Position numbers and translations under genes: made by a program. The notes beneath the pieces were generated by a model. It did not search any database and was not told the DNA's origin. It was given only the letters and a program-made list of their open reading frames with translations. From JBOGFI01 sp050743365 (GTDB lineage Bacteria; Actinomycetota; Acidimicrobiia; IMCC26256; JACDBD01), in assembly GCA_050743365.1 (NCBI GenBank), contig JBOGFI010000237.1, positions 1-17,965 on the forward strand: a DNA stretch of 17,965 nucleotides, written 5' to 3'. Shown piece after piece: positions 7,585 to 14,462 of this stretch. Numbering within the stretch: the stretch's first letter is position 1; each line of letters begins with the position of its first letter.

Positions 7585-7757
7585 CTGTCCTCCCTTCTCT
7601 CCTCCTTCGACTGGGCCGCGGCGCCAAGATCATCGGCCCGATCGCGAATCTTCGGCTCGATCAGGAACACGTGAGCCTCGTCGTTGGCCTTCGGGCAGTG
7701 CTCGACCCCGCGCGGCACCACGAAAACCTCTCCCTCGACCTCGCCGCTCAGCCGGCT
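7581..7757 (-). pseudogene. C-terminal remnant of a cupin-domain gene
   Basis: A short minus-strand frame of about 58 codons ends in TGA at 7581-7583. Only its middle is recognisable: GEVEGEVFVVPRGVEHCPKA followed by NDEAHVFLIEP is the second half of a typical small cupin (conserved E-x-F-V-V-P-R-G-V-x-H). The first half with the HxH-type metal motif is absent, and there is no ATG, GTG or TTG start before the conserved part; upstream the frame runs antisense-like into the end of the ABM-like gene. The stop still overlaps the PPOX ATG (ATGA). I read this as the 3' remnant of a deleted cupin gene. A chance open frame is less likely given the match, but the recognisable segment is only about 30 residues. 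Confidence 0.55.
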
Positions 7758-7810
7758 GCCTATGCGGGTGGCAGGAAGTGGCGAGTCGCGCGCCCCGCTG
7801 GCAACGAGAT

Positions 7811-8083
7811 CTACTTGGTGAAGGCGGTGTGGATCGGGTGGTGCGTCCGGTCGGGGACGACGCCGGGCGGGAGGTTCGGCTTGACGTTCTCGTCGAACCA
7901 CTTCTGGCTGTCCTCCTCGGACTCCCAGACCTCGACGACCCGCCAGCCGCCGCTCGGACTCGGCCCGCCGGCATGCGAGATGAAGCCCTTGGAAGTGCGC
8001 ATGATTGGCTTCAGTTGGCCCACCATTCCGGCGTAGATCTCCTCGGTCAGATTCGGGACTTCACCAATCATCAGGACGGGCAC
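7811..8083 (-). CDS. ABM-like (ferredoxin-fold) small protein
   Basis: A 90-residue protein from GTG 8083 with AAGGAG at 8091-8096, seven bases upstream; an in-frame ATG at 8071 is the alternative. It reads MPVLMIGEVPNLTEEIYAGM at the start, then GFISHAGGPSPSGGWRVVEVWES, then WFDENVKPNLPP. The GFxxHxxGP...GWRVxEVWES pattern is typical of small actinobacterial proteins of the dimeric alpha/beta-barrel (ABM-like) class, usually annotated as hypothetical or antibiotic-biosynthesis-monooxygenase-like. A specific reaction is unknown. It lies between the damaged amine oxidase gene (35 bases upstream) and the cupin remnant (about 50 bases downstream), and itself appears intact. Confidence 0.75.
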   Translation of the reverse strand: MPVLMIGEVPNLTEEIYAGMVGQLKPIMRTSKGFISHAGGPSPSGGWRVVEVWESEEDSQKWFDENVKPNLPPGVVPDRTHHPIHTAFTK

Positions 8084-8118
8084 AGGCCTTCTCCTTCCGT
8101 CTCGGGGTGGAGCGCATG

Positions 8119-8962
8119 CTACGCGCGATCGAGTACTTCGGCCGCGGCGCGTTCGCCCGAACGGACAGCGCCGTCGATTGCCCCGTGCGACGTCGTGGAC
8201 GTCTCCGTTCCGGCCCAGTGCACCCGCCCGAACGGCTCCCGGAGCAGCGGTCCGTAGCGGGTGAGGATCCCGGGGCGAAGATGCGCCATCGAGCAGCCGC
8301 GCGACCACTCCTCGCTCCACCACGCGGTCTCGATGAACTCGGCCGGTGACGCCGCTCGAGGCCCGAGCCGGGCCGTGAGCGCGTCGACCACGGCGCGCCG
8401 CCGCTCGGCCGGGTCGAGGGCGTCGACGCGCTCGGCCACCGGTCCGAACGTGAACGACGCGATGACGCCGGGGGTCGCGGACGCGGGTGACGCGTCGAGG
8501 GTCACCTCGGCGACGGAGTCGGGCTCGGAGGTCTGGCCGCTGAACCCCTCGGCTCGCCAGAACGGCTCGTCGTAGACCACCAGCGTCTTCGTCTCGTGCC
8601 CGGCGACGTCATTGCGGTACAGATTCAGGCGATCGTCGGGGAGCACCGGGTCGAACGCGATCTCGAGCGCGAGCGCGGGCGGAACCGTGACGATGGCGTG
8701 CTCAGCCGACACCGTGAGATCGCCGGTGTCGACCTGGACGGGCGAGCCCGAAGATCGCGTCGTGCTTGGGGGCCAACCACGCCCCGCCGCGGTCGACCGG
8801 TGAGCCGTCGGGCAGGTGGTGCGTCCAGATCCGACCGCCGACGCGGTCACGGGCCTCGAGGACGACAACCGACTTCGCGCTCTGGCTCAGCCGGCGGGCG
8901 GCCGTGAGCCCCGCGTACCCCGCGCCGACCACGCACACGTCGGCATCGATCCGCTCGGGCAT
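8119..8962 (-). pseudogene. Flavin monoamine oxidase gene with internal deletion
   Basis: The 5' part, from ATG 8962, encodes the FAD-binding N-terminus of a flavin amine oxidase: VCVVGAGYAGLTAARRL, then VLEARDRVGGRIWTHHLPDG and GGAWLAPKHDAIFGLA. The 3' part, in a different frame, encodes the family C-terminus from VQVDTGDLTVSAEHAIVTVP through YDEPFWRAEGFSGQ to GRVHWAGTETSTTSHG and SGERAAAEVL, ending TAG 8119-8121. Family members are about 450 residues; here some 74 plus 207 remain. About 150-160 residues (roughly 470 bp, estimated from family length), covering the helical substrate domain, are missing at a junction near 8735-8745, and the two sides are out of frame. Even if rejoined, the product should be inactive. 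No good Shine-Dalgarno sequence precedes the ATG. Confidence 0.85.
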
Positions 8963-8987
8963 GGGAGCCGCACCGTATCCGGCTGCG

Positions 8988-9509
8988 CTACTCGGCGAGC
9001 TCCTCGGCCAGGAGATCCATCAGCAGGCTGTCGTGCCAGGTGCCGTCGGGGCCGCGTTCGTAGTTGCGCATGATGCCGACGGGGCGGAAGCCGACCTTGC
9101 TGTAGGAGCGGATGGCGGCGGCGTTGTCGGCCGCGGGATCGATCGTCAGCCGGTGATGACCATGATCGACGATCAGGTGGCGCGCCAGCGTCCGGACCGC
9201 GTCGGTGCCGAACCCGCGCCCGCGCACGTCGGGATCGAGGTAGATGTCCATCCACGCGTGCCGGTAGTCGGGGTCCTTCTCGGCCTCCCACTGGATCCAA
9301 CCGACGACGCGGCCATCGAGCTCGATCACGTACGCGGTGATGTCGGACTCGGCGAGGTCCTCCTCGACCGCGGCGACCAGGTCGTCGCCGCCCCGCCAGT
9401 ACCGGTAGACCTCCGGCTTCTGGCGGATCTTGACGAGGTCGGGAATGTCGTCTCGAGAGGCCGGTCGCAGCCGGACGGACGCTCCGTGCAGCGTGGTGCC
9501 CGTGCTCAG
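8988..9509 (-). CDS. GNAT-family N-acetyltransferase (AAC(6')-like), probable CTG start
   Basis: A 173-residue acetyl-CoA-dependent N-acetyltransferase. It reads SVRLRPASRDDIPDLVKIR at residues 11-29, ELDGRVVGWIQWE near 63-75, the acetyl-CoA pyrophosphate loop R96-G-R-G-F-G101, and NAAAIRSYSKVGFRPVG near 130-145, with a C-terminal DSLLMDLLAEEL. The pattern resembles aminoglycoside 6'-N-acetyltransferases and related GNATs, but the substrate cannot be assigned. No in-frame ATG, GTG or TTG exists before GTG 9329, which would cut off the first 60 residues of the fold. The CTG at 9509-9507 gives the full domain, lies four bases after AGGAGG (9514-9519), and overlaps the upstream stop as CTGA. I therefore choose CTG 9509. 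A single-base change from ATG is the alternative. Confidence 0.8.
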   Translation of the reverse strand: MSTGTTLHGASVRLRPASRDDIPDLVKIRQKPEVYRYWRGGDDLVAAVEEDLAESDITAYVIELDGRVVGWIQWEAEKDPDYRHAWMDIYLDPDVRGRGFGTDAVRTLARHLIVDHGHHRLTIDPAADNAAAIRSYSKVGFRPVGIMRNYERGPDGTWHDSLLMDLLAEELAE

Positions 9510-9979
9510 ACGTCCTCCTGGTAGGAGATGAAGAGCAGGGTCGCGCCGGGTGGATCGGTGTTGGGGCTGATCTCGATCTCCCCGATGCGGCCCGGGCCCG
9601 AGAACGGGAGCACCGTCGTGGTCACGCCGTCGACGTCCTCGGTCATGGGCTCCCCGACCTCGTAGCCGGCGCCGGGCAGCGCCTCCTGGTAGTACGCCAC
9701 CACCTCGTCGATGGTGAGATCGCCGCCGAAGGCGCCGCCGCCGTTGTACTCCGTGCCGAACGCCGTCCGGCTCATGAAGGAGGCCGGGACGGGAATGTCG
9801 TCGGCGAAGCGCGCCAGGACGTCGTCGGGCTGTTCGACCGGCTCACCTAGGAGGTCGGCGACCTGCTTCTCCGTCAGCAGCGAGCAGGGTGCCGGCGCCT
9901 TCCCACCCGCGGCGCCTGCAGGCGCGGCGAGTCCGAGCGCGATTGTCACCGCCGCCGTCAATGTCACGAGCCTGGGCAC
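9506..9979 (-). CDS. Small secreted protein of unknown function
   Basis: A 157-residue protein beginning at GTG 9979 with a classical signal peptide (PRLVTLTAAVTIALGLAAPAGAAGG, cleavage expected near residues 22-24). The mature part starts PCSLLTEKQVADLLGEPVEQP, a pattern common in actinobacterial secreted or lipoprotein-type proteins with a DUF3558-like beginning, although no lipobox cysteine follows the signal here. The rest holds DEVVAYYQEALPGAGYEV and a beta-rich end. No catalytic motif is seen. It lies 19 bases after the secreted hydrolase stop and overlaps the acetyltransferase CTG by four bases, so it belongs to the minus-strand run. The Shine-Dalgarno sequence is weak. Confidence 0.72.
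   Translation of the reverse strand: MPRLVTLTAAVTIALGLAAPAGAAGGKAPAPCSLLTEKQVADLLGEPVEQPDDVLARFADDIPVPASFMSRTAFGTEYNGGGAFGGDLTIDEVVAYYQEALPGAGYEVGEPMTEDVDGVTTTVLPFSGPGRIGEIEISPNTDPPGATLLFISYQEDV
9514..9519 (-). promoter_or_regulatory. Ribosome binding site supporting the CTG start of the acetyltransferase
   Basis: AGGAGG on the minus strand, within the QED codons of the secreted protein, lies four bases before the CTG at 9509. It is the only strong Shine-Dalgarno sequence near the predicted N-terminus of the GNAT domain. Confidence 0.6.
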
Positions 9980-9998
9980 GGGTGGAAGTCTGCCGCAT

Positions 9999-11879
9999 TC
10001 AGCGCGGGCTCAGGTCGAGCGATCTCTCCCCACCGGGTTCGTTGACGGCGGTCTCGGCCGCCGGCTTGCCATCGATGCGGAAGGTCAGGGTGGCGCCGGC
10101 TTCACATCCTGCGACCGAGTCGGGCCCCACCACGCCGAGGCTGAATCCCGAGAAGCTGCCTGTGCGGCGAACGGACGCGACACCGCAGCGGGTGTCGCCG
10201 ACGTACGCCTCGACACGCGTGCCCGGCGGCAGGTGGCGACCGCGTCGGTCGTACACCTCGCCGACAAACCCGACCGTCGGCGAAACCGCGCCGTTGGGCG
10301 CCGCGGTCGAGAAGGCGGTGTCGAAGGTCGTCGTGCGTCCGTTCCCCGGCCAGGGCAACGCCTCGCTGCTGTAGAGCTCCTCGCCGTCGACGAACGTCCA
10401 GAGGATGATCTGAGCGCCCTTCGCCCCGCAGCCGCTCGACTCGGCGTCGGCCATCACGGTGATCTCGTACCGCCCGTCCTTCACTGCCACCACCCCCGGG
10501 CACGGCGTGATCAGAGCGTTCCGCTCGACCCTGGCGCCCAGGAACCGGGCATCGAACGGGGCCCCGTCGAGGGTGGCATTGCCGCGGACGACGACGCGAT
10601 CGTCGAAACCGGGGACCGCCTCAGCTTCGGGAGTTCCCGCCCGCGGGTACAGCTCGAAGCTCCCGTCGAGCTGTCGCAGATCGCCGATCAGGACGTCGGT
10701 CCCCTTCGGCTTCTCCGCGTGCTCCACCCACGCGACCAGGTCCTCGAACCCGGCCTCCTGCTCGGTGGTCGTGAACCCGCAATGGCCCGGGTCACGGATG
10801 ACGCGCTGCACGAGCAGCTCGCCCCGACCCGCGTCGTCGACGCGGCGCCGGTAGATCTGCGCCTGCTCGATGGGCACCTGGCCGTCGCCGGTGGAGTGCA
10901 GCGTCAGCAACGGCATCTGGATGTTCCCGGTGGTCTCGGCGCCCTCGGTGAAGCCGGCAAGCAGGTCCTCGTTGACGGGAAGGCGAATGACGTCGCGGTT
11001 GAACTCCTCGTCGGTGACTTCGCTGAGCGGTCCGAGCTCGTAGCTATCGCGGTTGAGCGCGAGCCGCGCCGCGATCGCCAACGCCACCCGCCGCCAGTTG
11101 GTCTCCTCTTCCGCCCGGAACCCCTCGCGCCCGAACCGGCGGGGCCCGCCGGTGAGGTCGAGCACGATGTTCTCGAAATGCTCGCGAGCCTGAGGATCCT
11201 CCAGCGCAGGACGGATTCCGTCGCGGATCAGCGCGCCGACGTCGGGGCTGGCGTCGAACTCCGCCTGGGTGACGCCGGCGGCGTAGGCGCCGGCGACGAA
11301 GACGTCGGCGCTGATCATCAACGCCTCGGTCTGGCCGGCGGCGCCGCACAGGCCGAGGGCGCCGTCGAAGCGGTCGCCGTAGCGCTCGGCGGCGATGTTG
11401 CTGGCGGCACCTCCCATCGAAAGGCCGTTGACGTAGCTGCGGGTCGGCCGGCCATAGGTACGGGCGAAGTAGTCCCAGAGCGCGGCGGTCTCGTCCGCCG
11501 AACGGCCGGGGATGAGCGACGTGCTGCTGAAGCTCGACGCGCCCCACGCGTAGCCGTGCTCGATCAGGTACCGGCGGAAGTCCATCGGCGCGGCGTTGGT
11601 CTCGGGTGCGAACTCCGCGAACCCGTGCATGTACAGCACCAGCCGACCGTTCCAGTCGTCTGGTACCTCGATCTTGTACACGGACCCGCCGAGCCGCCCG
11701 AAGTCAGCGGTCGCCCCGGGCAGCGCCTCGAACGCAGGGTCCTCGAGCGTGATGCCCCCCTCGGGCTCCTGCCGGACCTCGACCGGAGGCGGCAGCGGGT
11801 CCCCTCCCTTGGCGGGCGTGGCCGCCGACGGTGTGGGCATCAGCGCCAACAGGACGGCGGTGCACAGGAGTCGTTTCAC
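9999..11879 (-). CDS. Secreted alpha/beta hydrolase with C-terminal beta-rich domain
   Basis: A 626-residue protein from GTG 11879. A signal peptide (VKRLLCTAVLLALMPTPSAA) is followed by a mature exported enzyme. The hydrolase domain has the oxyanion-side VLYMHGF near 81-87, the nucleophile elbow GLS154MGG, a likely acid D332 in HSTGDGQVP, and the general base H366 in DPGHCGF, so the Ser-Asp-His triad is complete. The fold resembles prolyl-oligopeptidase or polyhydroxyalkanoate-depolymerase-like secreted hydrolases; substrate is unknown. Residues beyond about 395 form a second region with repeated short beta segments (NATLDGAPFDARFLGARVE, CGVASVRRTGSF), probably a binding or immunoglobulin-like module. 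The in-frame extension upstream of GTG 11879 is rejected because it lacks a signal peptide and runs into the divergent cyclase. This is the first gene of the minus-strand run. Confidence 0.85.
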   Translation of the reverse strand: MKRLLCTAVLLALMPTPSAATPAKGGDPLPPPVEVRQEPEGGITLEDPAFEALPGATADFGRLGGSVYKIEVPDDWNGRLVLYMHGFAEFAPETNAAPMDFRRYLIEHGYAWGASSFSSTSLIPGRSADETAALWDYFARTYGRPTRSYVNGLSMGGAASNIAAERYGDRFDGALGLCGAAGQTEALMISADVFVAGAYAAGVTQAEFDASPDVGALIRDGIRPALEDPQAREHFENIVLDLTGGPRRFGREGFRAEEETNWRRVALAIAARLALNRDSYELGPLSEVTDEEFNRDVIRLPVNEDLLAGFTEGAETTGNIQMPLLTLHSTGDGQVPIEQAQIYRRRVDDAGRGELLVQRVIRDPGHCGFTTTEQEAGFEDLVAWVEHAEKPKGTDVLIGDLRQLDGSFELYPRAGTPEAEAVPGFDDRVVVRGNATLDGAPFDARFLGARVERNALITPCPGVVAVKDGRYEITVMADAESSGCGAKGAQIILWTFVDGEELYSSEALPWPGNGRTTTFDTAFSTAAPNGAVSPTVGFVGEVYDRRGRHLPPGTRVEAYVGDTRCGVASVRRTGSFSGFSLGVVGPDSVAGCEAGATLTFRIDGKPAAETAVNEPGGERSLDLSPR

Positions 11880-11971
11880 GTGCCTGATACACCGCCAGCC
11901 TCGCCGAGGTTCCGCCTCAGGTGGTTCCGGTGACCTGGGCGAGTGGGCCGACGAGGTGCTGAGATGCCGGC

Positions 11972-13076
11972 GTGGGCGAACGTCCGGACGAGGCAGAACT
12001 CGAGCGGCTCGGTGTCTACGACCGCGACGCTCCCGACGCCGCCGAGCAGCTGGGCCTCCTGACCCGCGCCTTCGAGATGGGCGCGACCGTCGACGAGGTT
12101 GTCCGGGCGACGCACGTCTACGGCCTCGGGCCCCTCCTCCTCGATCTGGTGATGCGGCCGCCGGGCGAGACCCGTTGGCTCCCCGAGTTCGCCGAGGGGT
12201 CAGGTCTCGATCCCGACCTGGTGCGCCGGCTGTGGTTGGCGCTGGGTCTCCCCGACTCCTACGCACTACCGGTACCGGTCACCCCCGACGCGGCCGAGGC
12301 GCTCCGGGTCATCGCCGCGATGACCGAGCTGCTCGGGGAAGACGTCGTCCTCGCGTTCGCCCGCACCGTCGGCTCGTCGCTTGCCCGCATGACCGAAGCG
12401 CTCACGGGAGCCTTCCGCGTCGGCGTCGAGGTTCCCCACCGGGTGGCGGGCACGCCATACCTGCACGTCGTCGACGACTACGCGGTCCTGGTGCGCGACC
12501 TCCTCCCGGTCCTTCTCGATGCCCTGGACGCGCTGTTCCGACGCCACCTCGTTGCTGTCTCGTACCAGCTCTGGGACACCGACGAGGAGCACGCTGCCGT
12601 CACCCTCGACCGCACCGTGGGATTTGCCGACATCGTCGGGTCCACCGACGTCTTGCAGCCTGTCCGTGAAGGAGATGGCCGCGATGGTGCGCCGGTTCGA
12701 GGAGCAGGTGTGGGATCTCGTCAGTCGGGCCGGTGGCCGCGTGGTGAAGCTGATTGGCGACGAGGCGATGTTCGTGGTCGACGACCCGGGCCGCGCCTGT
12801 GATGTCGGCTTGGGCCTGGTAGAGGCGTCTCCGCACCCCGTACGCGTCGGGCTAGCCCACGGACCGGTCGTGGGACTGTACGGCGACTACTACGGAGCGA
12901 CGGTCAACCTGGCGGCGCGTCTGGTGCGCTCGGCAACGCAATCCTCGGTCCTGGTCTCGCAGACCGTCCGGGACGCGGCTGCGGCCTCGTTCGCCTTCCC
13001 GTCGCTCGACCCGCTCGTGCTGAAGGGCTTCGCCGAGCCGGTGCCGGTCTACGGGGTGCAGAGGTCGTCAGACTGA
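11972..13076 (+). pseudogene. Class III adenylate cyclase (Rv1264-like), one-base frameshift
   Basis: A two-frame gene. From GTG 11972 the first frame gives an alpha-helical N-terminal domain (about residues 1-200, with GVYDRDAPDAAEQLGLLTRA) laid out like the regulatory domain of mycobacterial Rv1264, then the cyclase start TVGFADIVGSTDVLQ with metal-binding Asp220. The second frame continues LSVKEMAAMVRRFEEQVWDL, GGRVVKLIGDEAMFVV (substrate Lys and second metal Asp) and LYGDYYGATVNLAARL (substrate Asp, transition-state Asn and Arg), ending TGA 13074-13076. Deleting one C of the pair at 12659-12660 makes one open frame of about 367 codons with all six expected catalytic positions. It would make cAMP from ATP in the cytosol if the frame is really intact. 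The end overlaps the convergent methyltransferase by 28 bases. Confidence 0.82.
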
Positions 13077-14134
13077 TCGGACTGGGCAGGCAGGCCCTCG
13101 GTCTGCTCATTGGTGTCATCGGTAGCTTCGCCGTGGGGAGCCGTCGCGTCGGAGACGGTGAGCTCGATGATGGAGAGGTCATCCGCCTGACGCACCGCGG
13201 CCACCTGGAGACCCGCTTCCCCGGCGAGCGCATTGAGCTCGGTCACGCCCCGTTCCCGGCCGCCGAGGTAGGCGAGCACGCGGAGCTCCATATCCGTGCG
13301 GGGTGACTCACCGTCGGGGCCGGTCTTCTCGACGACGAAGATGCGACCGGTCGTGCCGGCCGCGTCGGCACAGCGCCGCAAGATCGCGCCGGCCGATTCG
13401 TCGTTCCAGTTGTGGAGGATGGCCGACAGCAGGTATCCGCCCGCGCCTTGCGGCAGCGGATCGAAGAAGCTTCCCGAAACGACGTCGCTACGGTCGGTGA
13501 GACCCCCAGCCGCCAGGGTCTCTCGCGCCGCGTCGGCCGCGGCGGGCTGATCGAAGACGGTGCCTCGCAGCGTCGGGTGGGCTCGGAGCAGGGCGGCCAG
13601 CAGCGTCCCGTTGCCGCCACCGACGTCGACCACGTTCCCGATGGATCCCCAGTCGTGGGCGGCGACGATGGCCGGCGCCCACGCCGCGACGTCGGCGCCC
13701 ATCTGTGCGTCGTAGGACGCTCGTCGGGCGGGGTCCGATGCCAGGTCGTCCCAGAACTCGCGGCCGAACAACACAGGGAAGGAGGCTTTGCCGGTGCGAA
13801 CGGAGTGCAGCAGGTGGACGAACGACAGGTCGGCCCGGCCGAGCGCGCCTTCGATGTCCAGCACGGCGCGCAGGCCGGACGGGTGGTCGTCACGCAGCCA
13901 TTCGCCCCGCTCGGTCAGGGCGTACCGGCCCGCCTCGTCTCGGCTGAGCACCGCCGCCGCGACGAGGTGCCGCAGCACGCGATCGAGTGCGTCGGCATCG
14001 ACGTGCTCGACTTCGGCGAGTTCCGGCGCGGTCCGCAGCCCGAGAGCGATGTGGTCGGCCAGCCGCAGCGTCGCCGCGACCCGGACGGCCATCGGCGTCA
14101 CCAGATCGGCAAGCGGCGGCCCGCCCGCCGTCAC
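13049..14134 (-). CDS. SAM-dependent O-methyltransferase (hydroxyindole/hydroxyneurosporene type)
   Basis: A 361-residue methyltransferase of the plant-type O-methyltransferase family 2 (also CrtF/ASMT-like), which methylates hydroxyl groups of small aromatic or polyketide substrates and works as a dimer. The N-terminal winged-helix dimerisation region spans about 1-95 (LADHIALGLRTAPELAE, YALTERGEWLRDD). The SAM motif DVGGGNG lies at 170-176, FDQP at 194-197, and the catalytic base H241 in LHNWND. The last 35 or so residues (ATAPHGEATDDTNEQ and on) form an acidic, disordered tail longer than usual, whose final codons are antisense to the cyclase end. Start GTG 14134 overlaps the upstream TGA as GTGA, so it is coupled to the small helical gene. 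Confidence 0.88.
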   Translation of the reverse strand: MTAGGPPLADLVTPMAVRVAATLRLADHIALGLRTAPELAEVEHVDADALDRVLRHLVAAAVLSRDEAGRYALTERGEWLRDDHPSGLRAVLDIEGALGRADLSFVHLLHSVRTGKASFPVLFGREFWDDLASDPARRASYDAQMGADVAAWAPAIVAAHDWGSIGNVVDVGGGNGTLLAALLRAHPTLRGTVFDQPAAADAARETLAAGGLTDRSDVVSGSFFDPLPQGAGGYLLSAILHNWNDESAGAILRRCADAAGTTGRIFVVEKTGPDGESPRTDMELRVLAYLGGRERGVTELNALAGEAGLQVAAVRQADDLSIIELTVSDATAPHGEATDDTNEQTEGLPAQSDQSDDLCTP

Positions 14135-14445
14135 AGCTTGGACTTGGCGATGCAGATGGCGAGGTGGGCGTCGAGGACCGTCTGGCGGGTGGAATCTGAG
14201 ACGCCAGTGTCGGCTTCGGCCGCCACCTTGGCGCTGTCGCCCGCCTGTTCGAGCTCGATGACAGCTCCCCGCTCGTCCTCGGCGCCGGCCGCCTTGCTGG
14301 CCTTGGCGGCGAACTCGCTCACCACCGCGATCAGTACCGGTGACGCACCCTGATCGGCCCGGACGGCTTCGAGCGCAGTATTGATCTTGGCCCGAACGTC
14401 ACGCAGCCGCTCGGCAACGGTCGCCACCGGCGCAGGATACGTCAT
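14131..14445 (-). CDS. Small helical protein of unknown function
   Basis: A 104-residue protein if started at ATG 14445 (MTYPAPVATVAERLRDVRAK); an in-frame GTG at 14469 would add eight residues, and neither has a clear Shine-Dalgarno sequence. It is mostly helical, alanine-rich and charged (KINTALEAVRADQGASPVL, AAKASKAAGAEDERGAV), with a C-terminal DAHLAICIAKSKL. I do not recognise a family. The start lies within about 18 bases of the divergent membrane-cyclase start at 14463, so the two promoters must overlap. Its TGA overlaps the methyltransferase GTG by four bases (GTGA), so the pair is probably one transcription unit. Codon use looks like that of its neighbours. Confidence 0.62.
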   Translation of the reverse strand: MTYPAPVATVAERLRDVRAKINTALEAVRADQGASPVLIAVVSEFAAKASKAAGAEDERGAVIELEQAGDSAKVAAEADTGVSDSTRQTVLDAHLAICIAKSKL

Positions 14446-14462
14446 GCCGACGGGTGTGACCG

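Noticed and set aside
9711..11933. A 740-codon plus-strand open frame opposite the secreted hydrolase
   Set aside because: It is antisense to a gene with a signal peptide and a complete Ser-Asp-His triad. Its own translation is low-complexity, rich in Arg, Gly, Val and Asp, with no domain, as expected from a shadow frame in GC-rich DNA.
12657..12665. Programmed ribosomal frameshift in the soluble cyclase
   Set aside because: No slippery heptamer, downstream stem-loop or known precedent in class III cyclases. A one-base insertion or sequencing error is simpler.
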